DNA of 12,585 nt from positions 1-12,585 of the forward strand of contig JALOMD010000021.1 in NCBI GenBank assembly GCA_025455595.1. Direction: 5' to 3'. Positions within the stretch are counted from its first letter, which is position 1. Each line of letters starts with the position of its first letter. A program made the translations under genes and the position numbers. The notes below the pieces were generated by a model, which saw only the letters and a list, made by a program, of their open reading frames with translations, did no database searches and had not been told where the DNA came from. Shown piece after piece: positions 6,094 to 12,585 of the stretch. The DNA comes from Cytophagales bacterium. Lineage in GTDB: Bacteria; Bacteroidota; Bacteroidia; Cytophagales; 172606-1.

Positions 6094-7254
6094 ATGGGGA
6101 TAGATTTACTTGATTTTAGTGTCCAGGCGTGGTGGGTTCTGCTTTTGTTCGGATTGTTTGCGGGCAGTGTGGTGCTTTCGCTTTTTTACCAATTGTATTT
6201 TTTCAGGAGACTGGCTTTTTATCGGCAATCGGAACCAAGTGTTGGTGCCTCCGCGATGCAGGAATTACCGGGGGTGTCGGTAGTGGTGTGTGCTTGGAAC
6301 GAACTGGAAAATTTGAAGAAACTGCTGCCCGTACTCTTGGAGCAAAACTACCCCAAGTTTGAAGTGGTGGTCGTGGACGACCGTTCGGACGAGGAATGCT
6401 ACGAGTACCTGTTGTTCGAGTCATTGAAAGAGCCGCGTTTGCAACGGGTGCGCATTGACGACACACCCGACCATGTTTCATCAAAGAAATACGCCCTGAC
6501 GCTCGGAATCAAAGCCGCTCAATACGACTGCCTGCTACTCACCGATGCCGACTGCCTGCCGCAAAGCAAAGACTGGATTGCCCTGATGACCAGCGGCTTA
6601 CGCAACGACAAGCAGGTAGTGCTGGGATTTTCGCCGTACCGGTACAGTGGCGGCTGGCTCAATTTCCTGATCCGGCACGAAACCTTTTACACGGCTGTAC
6701 AGTATATGTCATTTGCAGTAGCCGGGATACCTTACATGGGCGTGGGCCGAAACCTCAGTTACCGCAAGTCGCTGTTCCTGCAAAACAAAGGGTTTCGGTC
6801 GCACTTGCGGGTAGTGGGCGGCGACGACGACCTGTTCGTTTCAGAAGTGGCCCGTCGGAACAACACCGCTGTGTGCCTCGACCCTGACGCGTTCACCATC
6901 TCGGAGCCGAAAAGAACCTTTGGGGCATGGCTGAGGCAAAAACGGCGGCACTTGGCGGTGGGGAAAAAATACCGTTTCGGCACCAAGGTGCTACTGGGCG
7001 GCTTGTTGCTGTCCCAAGGGTTGTTTTGGGCTTGCGGCATACTTTTACTGGCACTCTGGGCGTTTGTACCTTTTGTAGCGGCGGGTTTCCTGCTCCGGAT
7101 TGTGTTGCAGGCATGGTTCATGCAGCGCACGGCCCGTCGGCTTGATGCCAGCGTCAGTTGGTACACCTTGTTGGTTTTCGAGGTGCTTTACCTTTTTTAC
7201 TACCTTTTCGTCGGAACTTGGGCTTTACTTACCAAACGCGCCTCATGGATTTAG
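6094..7254 (+). CDS. Membrane-bound family 2 glycosyltransferase
   Basis: The protein has 386 residues. An N-terminal membrane helix (about 12-37) precedes a GT-A domain: PGVSVVVCAWNE at 59-70, nucleotide-binding VVVVDDRS at 91-98, the metal-binding DxD as TDAD at 150-153, and an acidic GGDDD at 242-246. A QKRRH at 282-286 sits where processive enzymes carry QxxRW. Three or so hydrophobic segments follow (about 298-340 and 357-380), so the catalytic domain faces the cytoplasm. It probably transfers sugar to a lipid or growing glycan; donor and acceptor are unknown. The frame is open further upstream to an ATG at 6043, but those 17 codons are repeat sequence, so the ATG at 6094 is preferred. 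The stop overlaps the start of the sigma factor gene, suggesting co-translation. Confidence 0.88.
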   Translation: MGIDLLDFSVQAWWVLLLFGLFAGSVVLSLFYQLYFFRRLAFYRQSEPSVGASAMQELPGVSVVVCAWNELENLKKLLPVLLEQNYPKFEVVVVDDRSDEECYEYLLFESLKEPRLQRVRIDDTPDHVSSKKYALTLGIKAAQYDCLLLTDADCLPQSKDWIALMTSGLRNDKQVVLGFSPYRYSGGWLNFLIRHETFYTAVQYMSFAVAGIPYMGVGRNLSYRKSLFLQNKGFRSHLRVVGGDDDLFVSEVARRNNTAVCLDPDAFTISEPKRTFGAWLRQKRRHLAVGKKYRFGTKVLLGGLLLSQGLFWACGILLLALWAFVPFVAAGFLLRIVLQAWFMQRTARRLDASVSWYTLLVFEVLYLFYYLFVGTWALLTKRASWI

Positions 7255-7850
7255 ACAAAGAGTTTTCGGCCAAGGCCCTTGAAGATTTCAAGCTGGTTGA
7301 CCAAGCCATCGGCGGAGACCAGAAAGCCTACGCCGAATTGATGAAGCGGTACAAAAAGCCGCTTTACCATACCGTACTGAAAATGGTGCGCAACGTGGAC
7401 GATGCCGAGGACTTGACCATCGAGTCGTTTGCCAAGGCGTTTCGCAACTTGGACAAATTCAAGAAAGATTTTAGCTTCAGCACGTGGCTGTTCCGCATTG
7501 CCACCAACAATTGCATTGATTTCCTGCGCAAGAAAAAGCTCGAAACCATGCGGCTGGCCGGCTCGCTTCGCGACAGCAACGGCGACGAGGTGGCGATGGA
7601 CATCAAAGACACGAACCTGAACCCGCAGGAAGAGGCCATCAAAGACCAGAAAAACGAAATCATCCGGCTCATCATCCACAAATTGCCTCCCAAGTACCAG
7701 ACGTTGGTGAACCTGCGGTATTTCCAGGAGTTGTCTTACGAGGAAATCGCCGAGGAACTCCAGGCTCCTCTGGGGACTGTGAAAGCCCAGCTACACCGTG
7801 CCCGCGAATTGCTCTACGATCTGGTGAAAAACAAGCAAGAGCACATTTAA
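7245..7850 (+). CDS. RNA polymerase sigma factor, ECF/RpoE-like
   Basis: The protein has 201 residues, normal for an ECF sigma factor. Region 2 spans about 22-95, with VRNVDDAEDLTIESFAKAF at 48-66 and FSTWLFRIATNNCIDFLR at 78-95 for -10 recognition and core binding. Region 4 spans about 145-195, with LPPKYQTLVNLRYFQELSY and the helix-turn-helix EEIAEELQAPLGTVKAQLHR for -35 recognition. It directs RNA polymerase to a set of promoters that cannot be named from here. The frame is open upstream to 7158, but that part lies in another frame of the glycosyltransferase gene; the ATG at 7245 begins the family-like sequence. It overlaps the upstream stop by 10 nt (ATGGATTTAG), so translation is probably coupled. 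No anti-sigma gene follows, unlike many ECF loci. Confidence 0.93.
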   Translation: MDLDKEFSAKALEDFKLVDQAIGGDQKAYAELMKRYKKPLYHTVLKMVRNVDDAEDLTIESFAKAFRNLDKFKKDFSFSTWLFRIATNNCIDFLRKKKLETMRLAGSLRDSNGDEVAMDIKDTNLNPQEEAIKDQKNEIIRLIIHKLPPKYQTLVNLRYFQELSYEEIAEELQAPLGTVKAQLHRARELLYDLVKNKQEHI

Positions 7851-7853
7851 AAA

Positions 7854-7977
7854 CGATGCTTCGTTCTTCGATGCTCCGTGCATCGCAATTTGGACAAAGC
7901 GTTTTGAGCAAAAATCGGCCAAAACGGCAAACTGCAAACGACAGACGAAGAACGAAGCATCGAAGAACGAAGCATCG
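7854..7977. repeat. 22-bp inverted repeat enclosing a type A element, at the 5' end of rsmG
   Basis: CGATGCTTCGTTCTTCGATG plus CT (7854-7875) is the exact reverse complement of 7956-7977. The right side holds two perfect tandem copies of CGAAGAACGAAGCAT (7946-7960 and 7961-7975). Between the arms lies a type A palindrome at 7900-7926. The unit fills the gap after the sigma factor stop (7850) and reaches to 8 nt before the conserved part of rsmG. In mRNA it would form a long hairpin containing both candidate ATG starts (7856 and 7871). Confidence 0.85.
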
Positions 7978-8608
7978 AAAACATTTGGAACTCATCCGCA
8001 AGTATTTCCCCGACCTTACGCCCCGGCAGCAGGAGCAGTTTGCCTTGCTCGACCCGCTTTACCGCGACTGGAACGCCAAAATCAACGTGGTTTCGCGCAA
8101 GGACATTGACGCTTTGTACGAAAAGCACGTGCTGCATTCGCTGGGCATCGCCAAAGTGATTCAGTTCAAGCCGTTCACCGAGATACTGGACGTGGGTACC
8201 GGCGGCGGTTTTCCGGGCATCCCGCTGGCCGTTCTGTTTCCGCAGTGCCGTTTCCACTTGGTTGATTCCATCGGCAAGAAAATCAAGGTGGTGCAGGAGG
8301 TGGCCCAAGGCTTGGGACTGACCAACGTGACGGCCGAGCAAATCCGCGCCGAGCAGTTGCAGGAAACCTACGATTTCGTGGTGAGCCGCGCCGTGACGGA
8401 CATGACCGAATTCTACGGCTGGGTGCGCAACAAAATCAACAAGCCTTACCAACACGACCTGCGCAACGGCATTCTGTACCTCAAAGGCGGCGACCTCACC
8501 GAAGAACTCAAGGACGCGAAAGTACCGTACAAGCTGTTTCCGTTGAGCGATTATTTTGAAGAAGAGTTTTTTGAGACCAAGCAGGTGGTGTATGTGCCGG
8601 TGAAGTGA
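7856..8608 (+). CDS. rsmG: 16S rRNA (guanine(527)-N(7))-methyltransferase RsmG, start uncertain
   Basis: RsmG methylates N7 of G527 in 16S rRNA using S-adenosylmethionine. The family core is complete: PLYRDWNAKINVVSRKDI, KHVLHSLG, SAM motif I ILDVGTGGGFPGIPLA, then FHLVDSIGKKIKVVQEV and DFVVSRAVTDM. Family proteins in this phylum start near M-E-(L/I)-I-x-K-Y-F-P-D-L-T. Here that position is TTG at 7985 (LELIRKYFPDLT), which would give 207 residues, the normal size. With the ATG at 7856 the protein has 250 residues, and the extra 43 (basic, such as RRRTKHRRTKHRKH) are encoded entirely by repeat sequence. Coordinates use the first ATG; the start at 7985 is a serious alternative, and 7871 a third. 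It lies downstream of the sigma factor gene, probably in one transcript. Function is confident, the N-terminus is not. Confidence 0.93.
   Translation: MLRSSMLRASQFGQSVLSKNRPKRQTANDRRRTKHRRTKHRKHLELIRKYFPDLTPRQQEQFALLDPLYRDWNAKINVVSRKDIDALYEKHVLHSLGIAKVIQFKPFTEILDVGTGGGFPGIPLAVLFPQCRFHLVDSIGKKIKVVQEVAQGLGLTNVTAEQIRAEQLQETYDFVVSRAVTDMTEFYGWVRNKINKPYQHDLRNGILYLKGGDLTEELKDAKVPYKLFPLSDYFEEEFFETKQVVYVPVK
7900..7926. repeat. Type A palindromic repeat, copy 6
   Basis: CGTTTTGAGCAAAAA is followed by TCGGCCAAAACG. It is nested within the 7854-7977 inverted repeat and is read through in the rsmG frame as residues about 16-23 if the ATG at 7856 is used. Confidence 0.8.
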
Positions 8609-8636
8609 TGGCCGACAGCGAGTGTGGATTAAGTAT

Positions 8637-8663
8637 CGTTTTGGGCAAAAATTGCTCAAAACG
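8637..8663. repeat. Type A palindromic repeat, copy 7
   Basis: CGTTTTGGGCAA, centre AAA, then TTGCTCAAAACG: the most symmetric copy in the window, with 11 of 12 base pairs per arm Watson-Crick and one G-T. It lies 28 nt after the rsmG stop and can serve as the reference copy for searching the genome. Confidence 0.88.
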
Positions 8664-8700
8664 CTTGTGATACCAGCGTAGTGTTAGTGGTAAAACGACT

Positions 8701-8725
8701 GTTTTAGCCATTTTTTCCCTAAAAC
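8701..8725. repeat. Type A palindromic repeat, copy 8 (divergent)
   Basis: GTTTTAGCCATTTTTTCCCT ends with AAAAC. It keeps the GTTTT/AAAAC ends and 25-27-nt size but has weaker inner pairing. Its last bases overlap the start of the terminator stem at 8721. Confidence 0.6.
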
Positions 8726-8768
8726 GCAGAGAGGCGACCCGTCTCCGGGCCGCCTCTCTGCGTTTTTT
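8721..8768. terminator. Strong intrinsic terminator, likely bidirectional, between rsmG and susD
   Basis: AAAACGCAGAGAGGCG at 8721-8736 pairs with CGCCTCTCTGCGTTTT at 8751-8766 over 16 bp. After one A-C mismatch come four more pairs and a TCTC loop. On the plus strand the stem runs into TTTTTT (8763-8768). On the minus strand it runs into TTTT. Genes converge here, so one structure can end both transcripts. Confidence 0.92.
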
Positions 8769-8786
8769 AACAAGATCCCCATTTGA

Positions 8787-10235
8787 TCAATAGCCTGTGG
8801 TTTGTTGAGGCTTGAGGTTTGCATTGGCATCTAGTTCGCTCGTCGGAATTGGCCAGTTCCATTCGCGTGCTGTGGATCCAATACTATCTACCGTGGATTG
8901 CAAGGCCACATCTGTACGGACAATGGTCTTCGTTGTCCTTTTCACGTCAAACCATCTGTGCCCTTCTACAAACAATTCCCTGCGTCTTTCGTCAGCAATG
9001 GCATCCAACAAGGCTTGTCCCGCTAAGGTTACATCGGTGTATTCCTTGATGCGGGCTGCACGTAAGGCATTCAAATCGGCCAAAGCATCGGATTCTTTGC
9101 CGGTTTGCAAAGCACGCGCCTCGGCGCGAATCAGATACATTTCGCCAGTTCTCAAAGCCTTCCAGTTCACAATATTATCCAAAGCCGTTCCTTTGCCCAA
9201 GTGTTTGTTGACGATTTTACGTGTGTTTCCGCTCAATACCCGTGTTCCGATATAAGCAGGGTAACGGATATCGTTCGTCTTGTCGTACAGAGCCTCAAGT
9301 GGTGCCGAAGGGCGATAGCGGTTACGATTAGTGCTTGCGGCATGGATGTTAGCGGACGGGGTGCCTTCACCAGGGTTGAAGCTCACAGCCCAAAGCACTT
9401 CGGCAACGGAGCCGTCTTTCCATATTTCGGGAAACGCAGTTTTTGATGCCAAAGGAACGGCAGTTATTACTTGGGTGGCAAAAGTCTCAGCCTCTGCGTA
9501 ATTCTTGGCATACAGGTGCATTCTCGCCAATAAGGCCCTTACTGCGTTACGGTCGAGCTTTGTTTTGTTGGTGTTGGAGTTAATAGCCGCATCTACGTCT
9601 CCCAAAAGGGTTTCTGCTTCCTGCATATCTTTGAATATGGCATCCCAAGTCTCCTTCACCGACAACCGAGAGGGCAGGTCTTCTGCGTCAACAGAGGTTT
9701 TGTAGGGTATTCCTTTTGCCGTTGAGTTGCGTTCGTAGCTCTCTCCCCAAAAACGAAGCAAATCAAAATGCACCATTCCCCTGATTGCCAAGGCCTGACC
9801 TTTTAGGCGGTTTACTTTTTTGGCATCTTCGGTGGTAAACCGGTCAATGTTACGCAAAACCAAATTGGCTTGGCCAATCACATAATAGGCCGAACTCCAC
9901 GCAAGGTCAATGTCAGCTTCGTCGGCCGTGTATTCCCAGTTTGTTTGGTTCTGGAAATTAGCCAAGTCTTCGCCAGTTTGCACTATATTATCACTCATCA
10001 TGTCGGGCAGCGTTCCCCATGTGCCAGATGTTTGTCCTCCGTTGCCAAAATACCCAACTTGACGGAAGGCTGCATAAGCCCCTGTGAGAGCAAACTCGTA
10101 GTCTTTGAGGTTGGTAAAAATTTGCGAACCGTCTTTGTTAAACTCAGGTTCCACTTCGAGCACTCTCTCGCATGAAGAAAGGGCCAACAGTATCACACTC
10201 AGTACTGTAGTTATAAATGATTTTGAGAGTTTCAT
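8787..10235 (-). CDS. RagB/SusD family nutrient-uptake outer membrane lipoprotein
   Basis: The 482-residue protein begins with a lipoprotein signal, MKLSKSFITTVLSVILLALSSC; the lipobox LSSC puts the acylated cysteine at C22, so the mature protein is anchored at the outer membrane, exposed at the cell surface by analogy with SusD. Typical SusD features are the N-terminal segment around FTNLKDYEFALTGAYAAF, the TPR-like helical stretch with GQALAIRGMVHFDLLRFWGE, and the C-terminal signature ERRRELFVEGHRWFDVKR (416-433), followed by WNWPIPTSELDANANLKP. It binds substrate over the SusC channel as a lid. It is 25 nt downstream of susC and is the last gene of the unit, since a terminator follows with no enzyme gene after it. 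The substrate cannot be inferred. Confidence 0.94.
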   Translation of the reverse strand: MKLSKSFITTVLSVILLALSSCERVLEVEPEFNKDGSQIFTNLKDYEFALTGAYAAFRQVGYFGNGGQTSGTWGTLPDMMSDNIVQTGEDLANFQNQTNWEYTADEADIDLAWSSAYYVIGQANLVLRNIDRFTTEDAKKVNRLKGQALAIRGMVHFDLLRFWGESYERNSTAKGIPYKTSVDAEDLPSRLSVKETWDAIFKDMQEAETLLGDVDAAINSNTNKTKLDRNAVRALLARMHLYAKNYAEAETFATQVITAVPLASKTAFPEIWKDGSVAEVLWAVSFNPGEGTPSANIHAASTNRNRYRPSAPLEALYDKTNDIRYPAYIGTRVLSGNTRKIVNKHLGKGTALDNIVNWKALRTGEMYLIRAEARALQTGKESDALADLNALRAARIKEYTDVTLAGQALLDAIADERRRELFVEGHRWFDVKRTTKTIVRTDVALQSTVDSIGSTAREWNWPIPTSELDANANLKPQQTTGY

Positions 10236-10260
10236 ATCAAGGATGTTTTAATTTGAAACA

Positions 10261-12585
10261 TTACAAACCGATGTTCAGTCCAAAGGTGACTGTCCGCAAG
10301 GCAGGATATTGCGCACCTACCAACGAACCGTCGGTTATCTCAGGGTCAAAACCCCTGAACTGAGTCCATGTGAACAGGTTTTGGCCTTGCGCGAACACAC
10401 GCACGCTCCTCAACTTAACAACATTGAGCACTGAGGTGGGCAAGGCGTAAGACACGTTCAGGTTACGGAGGCGGAGGAAATCGCCGTTCTCGACAAACCG
10501 GGTGGTATTGGCTCGGTAAGTATTGCCTGGCCGGGGTATGTTGGTGATGTCACCCGGTTGTTTCCATTCGTTAATCAGATCAGCCGACATGTTATCGAAG
10601 AAATAGGCAGGGTTCTCTACGTTGTTCCGGTCATTATTGAAAATCACGTTACCGGAAACAAAGCTAAAGAATGCGTTTGCCTCGAAACCTTTGAATCGAA
10701 GGGCTGTTCCAAAACCGCCGAAGAACGGAGCTTCCGTCGTACCTACAATCACCCGATCAGCAGGGTTGAAGGTTTCGGTCAGTTCTCCATCCAGACGCAC
10801 ATACTGCGCATTGCCGTTGGCGGGGTTAACGCCCGAATAGCGAACTACATATAAGGAGTTCATCTGTTCGCCTACGCGGTTGATGAAGTTTCCGCTAATG
10901 ATTTCCTGTTGAGTGCCCACCAGACTAAGTATTTTGTTCCAGTTGCGGGTCAGGCTTACGTTGGCTGTCCAAGTGAAGTCACCAACTTTGACCAAGTCAC
11001 CGTCCAGCGAAAACTCTACGCCTCTGTTTTGCAACTCACCGATGTTTGTAACGATGGAGCTAAAACCGGAGGTTCTGGAAAGTTGCCGATCAAGAAACAG
11101 ACTTGATGTGATGGAATTGTAATATTCCACTGATGAACGCAGCCGACCTTTGAGAATAGCGAACTCGATGCCAGTGTTGAAAGTGGTTTTTCGTTCCCAT
11201 TGCAAATTAGGGTTTGCAAGTTGTGTTTGCGTCAAGCCACCTATACCGTTGTAAACGGAGCGTCCGTATAATTCGCGGGAAGCAAAATCAAGTGTAAAGC
11301 CATTCGGATCAAGCAAGGCTTGGTTACCCGAAGAGCCATAGCTGATTTTGTATTTGAGTTCGTTGAATACGTTCTTAAGACCAGACATGAAGTTCTCCTC
11401 GGTCACAATCCAGCTAAAACCAACCGAGCCAAAGGTGGCGAAGCGACGGTTTTCACCGAAACGAGAGGATCCGTCACGACGCGCCCCAACGTTCAAGAAA
11501 TACCGATCCCGGAACCCATACTTGATCTCGGTAAAGTAGGAAAGCAAGGAGTTTTCCCGGCCGCCACCTCTAACCAACGGAATGAAGTTATTGGTGGAGT
11601 TGCCGGGTGTAATGCCTGCTTCGTTTTGGAACGCACCCGCCAAACCGAAACCCGTGAAACCAAGGTTACGACCCCGTGAGTTCACTATCTCGTTGAACAA
11701 ACCTACAGACAGCGTGTGTTCTTCACCAAACTGCGTATTGTAGGTAATGGAGGTGGTGCCGGTGTAACGGAAAGAACGGGCGTAATCACGGGCAAAACTG
11801 CCTTGGTTACCCAGTTGGGAACGGCCTGTGACGGTAGTAGGGCCAGCGTAAAACGTGTTTTCATTTGATACGAAATCACCGCCCCAGCTTGTTCTTACCC
11901 TCAATCCCTTCACAAAAGGAATTTCGTAAGCTGCATACACGTTACCAACTCCTTTAAGCTGTTGCCGCAGGTTGTTGTTACCGAGCAGTTCTTCGAGTGC
12001 ATTGGGCTGCCCAGACACCATCTGGGTAAAGTTTCCGTCCTCATCGTACGGTGTTTCATACGGGTTGATCCAACGAATGGCGTTGAGAGGCGTGGAAAGG
12101 CCGGAGTTTGCTTCGCTGGTGTTGGAAAACTCCGAATAACCAAAAGTAGAATTCAAGCCGAAAGTAAAGCCGCCGGAGCCGCTTTCTATGTTTACTCTCC
12201 CAGTGTAACGCCGCAGGCCTGTATTCTGTACGGTACCTGTCTGGTCAAAGAGCGAGCCCGACAAAAAGTAAGTCGTTTTGTCAGAACCGCCCGAAACACT
12301 CAATGTATGAGAGGCTGTGCGGCCCGTGCGGAAAAACACATCCTCCCAGTTGGTGTTTATCTGCCGGAGCCTTGCCACATCTTCGTCCGTCCATTCGTAA
12401 GGGTTGCCACGCGACAATTCGTAATCCAGTTTTTGGTTCGAGTCCATGAGTTTCAACCGGTTCACAGGCGGCGAGGATGCACCGTATTGAACGTCGTAGT
12501 TAAGCTGTGCCTTGCCACTACGGCCTTTTTTGGTGGTAATTACTATTACCCCGTTAGCACCACGAGAACCGTAAATTGAAGTGGA
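10261..12585 (-). CDS. SusC/RagA family TonB-linked outer membrane transporter; N-terminus beyond the window
   Basis: The frame is open from the window end to the TAA at 10261-10263, giving 774 residues. The first visible residues, STSIYGSRGANGVIVITTKKG, are the second half of the SusC plug-domain signature, so about 230-270 residues (signal peptide, carboxypeptidase-like domain, TonB box, early plug) are missing only because of the window edge. The rest is a beta-barrel with alternating aromatic strands, such as TASHTLSVSGGSDKTTYFLS, VGARRDGSSRFGENRRFATF and GFSWIVTEENFMSGL, and ends LRTVTFGLNIGL as the closing strand. It imports a ligand with energy from TonB and pairs with the SusD protein encoded 25 nt downstream. 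GC content and codon choice look more A/T-leaning than in gcvP by eye. Confidence 0.95.
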   Translation of the reverse strand, partial: STSIYGSRGANGVIVITTKKGRSGKAQLNYDVQYGASSPPVNRLKLMDSNQKLDYELSRGNPYEWTDEDVARLRQINTNWEDVFFRTGRTASHTLSVSGGSDKTTYFLSGSLFDQTGTVQNTGLRRYTGRVNIESGSGGFTFGLNSTFGYSEFSNTSEANSGLSTPLNAIRWINPYETPYDEDGNFTQMVSGQPNALEELLGNNNLRQQLKGVGNVYAAYEIPFVKGLRVRTSWGGDFVSNENTFYAGPTTVTGRSQLGNQGSFARDYARSFRYTGTTSITYNTQFGEEHTLSVGLFNEIVNSRGRNLGFTGFGLAGAFQNEAGITPGNSTNNFIPLVRGGGRENSLLSYFTEIKYGFRDRYFLNVGARRDGSSRFGENRRFATFGSVGFSWIVTEENFMSGLKNVFNELKYKISYGSSGNQALLDPNGFTLDFASRELYGRSVYNGIGGLTQTQLANPNLQWERKTTFNTGIEFAILKGRLRSSVEYYNSITSSLFLDRQLSRTSGFSSIVTNIGELQNRGVEFSLDGDLVKVGDFTWTANVSLTRNWNKILSLVGTQQEIISGNFINRVGEQMNSLYVVRYSGVNPANGNAQYVRLDGELTETFNPADRVIVGTTEAPFFGGFGTALRFKGFEANAFFSFVSGNVIFNNDRNNVENPAYFFDNMSADLINEWKQPGDITNIPRPGNTYRANTTRFVENGDFLRLRNLNVSYALPTSVLNVVKLRSVRVFAQGQNLFTWTQFRGFDPEITDGSLVGAQYPALRTVTFGLNIGL

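Noticed and set aside
7158..7244. N-terminal extension of the sigma factor
   Set aside because: These codons lie within the glycosyltransferase coding region in another frame, while ECF-like sequence begins at the ATG at 7245.
7847..8659. Minus-strand open frame of 270 codons opposite rsmG
   Set aside because: It is antisense to the conserved RsmG core and includes repeat sequence at both ends; no motif supports it.
11962..12579. Plus-strand open frame of 205 codons opposite susC
   Set aside because: The opposite strand encodes an unbroken SusC plug and barrel; the plus-strand translation has no recognisable family features.

Overview
The window looks like chromosomal DNA of a Bacteroidota bacterium, probably of the Cytophagales/Saprospirales type. 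The grounds are a SusC/SusD pair, protein sequences that read like that phylum (M28 peptidase, P protein, RsmG), a TAnnTTTG-type promoter, no clear Shine-Dalgarno sequences, and GC-rich palindromic intergenic repeats translating to 'PSPxGEG'-like peptides. These are my recollections of the group; no database was searched.

Layout. On the minus strand, 1-1350 is the N-terminal 450 codons of a secreted M28 zinc aminopeptidase, cut by the window start. A gene-free stretch of about 740 bases (1351-2090) is packed with at least five kinds of palindromic or tandem repeat and ends in a predicted promoter for gcvP (2091-5087), the glycine decarboxylase P protein. Next come a repeat cluster, a Uma2-family nuclease-fold gene (5366-5953), another repeat, and a plus-strand run: a membrane glycosyltransferase of family 2 (6094-7254), an ECF-type sigma factor overlapping it by 10 nt (7245-7850), and rsmG (to 8608). 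A strong hairpin terminator at 8721-8768 separates this run from a convergent minus-strand susC-susD pair (8787-12585). SusC is cut at its N-terminus by the window end. The SusCD genes import an unknown polymer or glycan across the outer membrane and have no visible enzyme partner here.

The most interesting content is the repeats rather than any single gene. An about 27-nt palindrome (here 'type A') occurs eight times, only between genes or at a gene edge. A GC-rich palindrome ('type B') occurs in four intergenic copies, and in all four a type A element, or what looks like its remnant, sits just before the CTCACCCCC end, so the two seem to form a composite unit. A triplet of type B palindromes also lies inside the conserved coding sequence of gcvP in frame. 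It replaces a loop of about 17-19 residues with about 43 residues of Pro/Gly-rich sequence. A separate 22-bp inverted repeat enclosing a type A element has landed at the start of rsmG. There it either adds about 42 residues to the protein or forces use of a TTG start.

No complete metabolic pathway, defence system, CRISPR array, tRNA or rRNA was seen.
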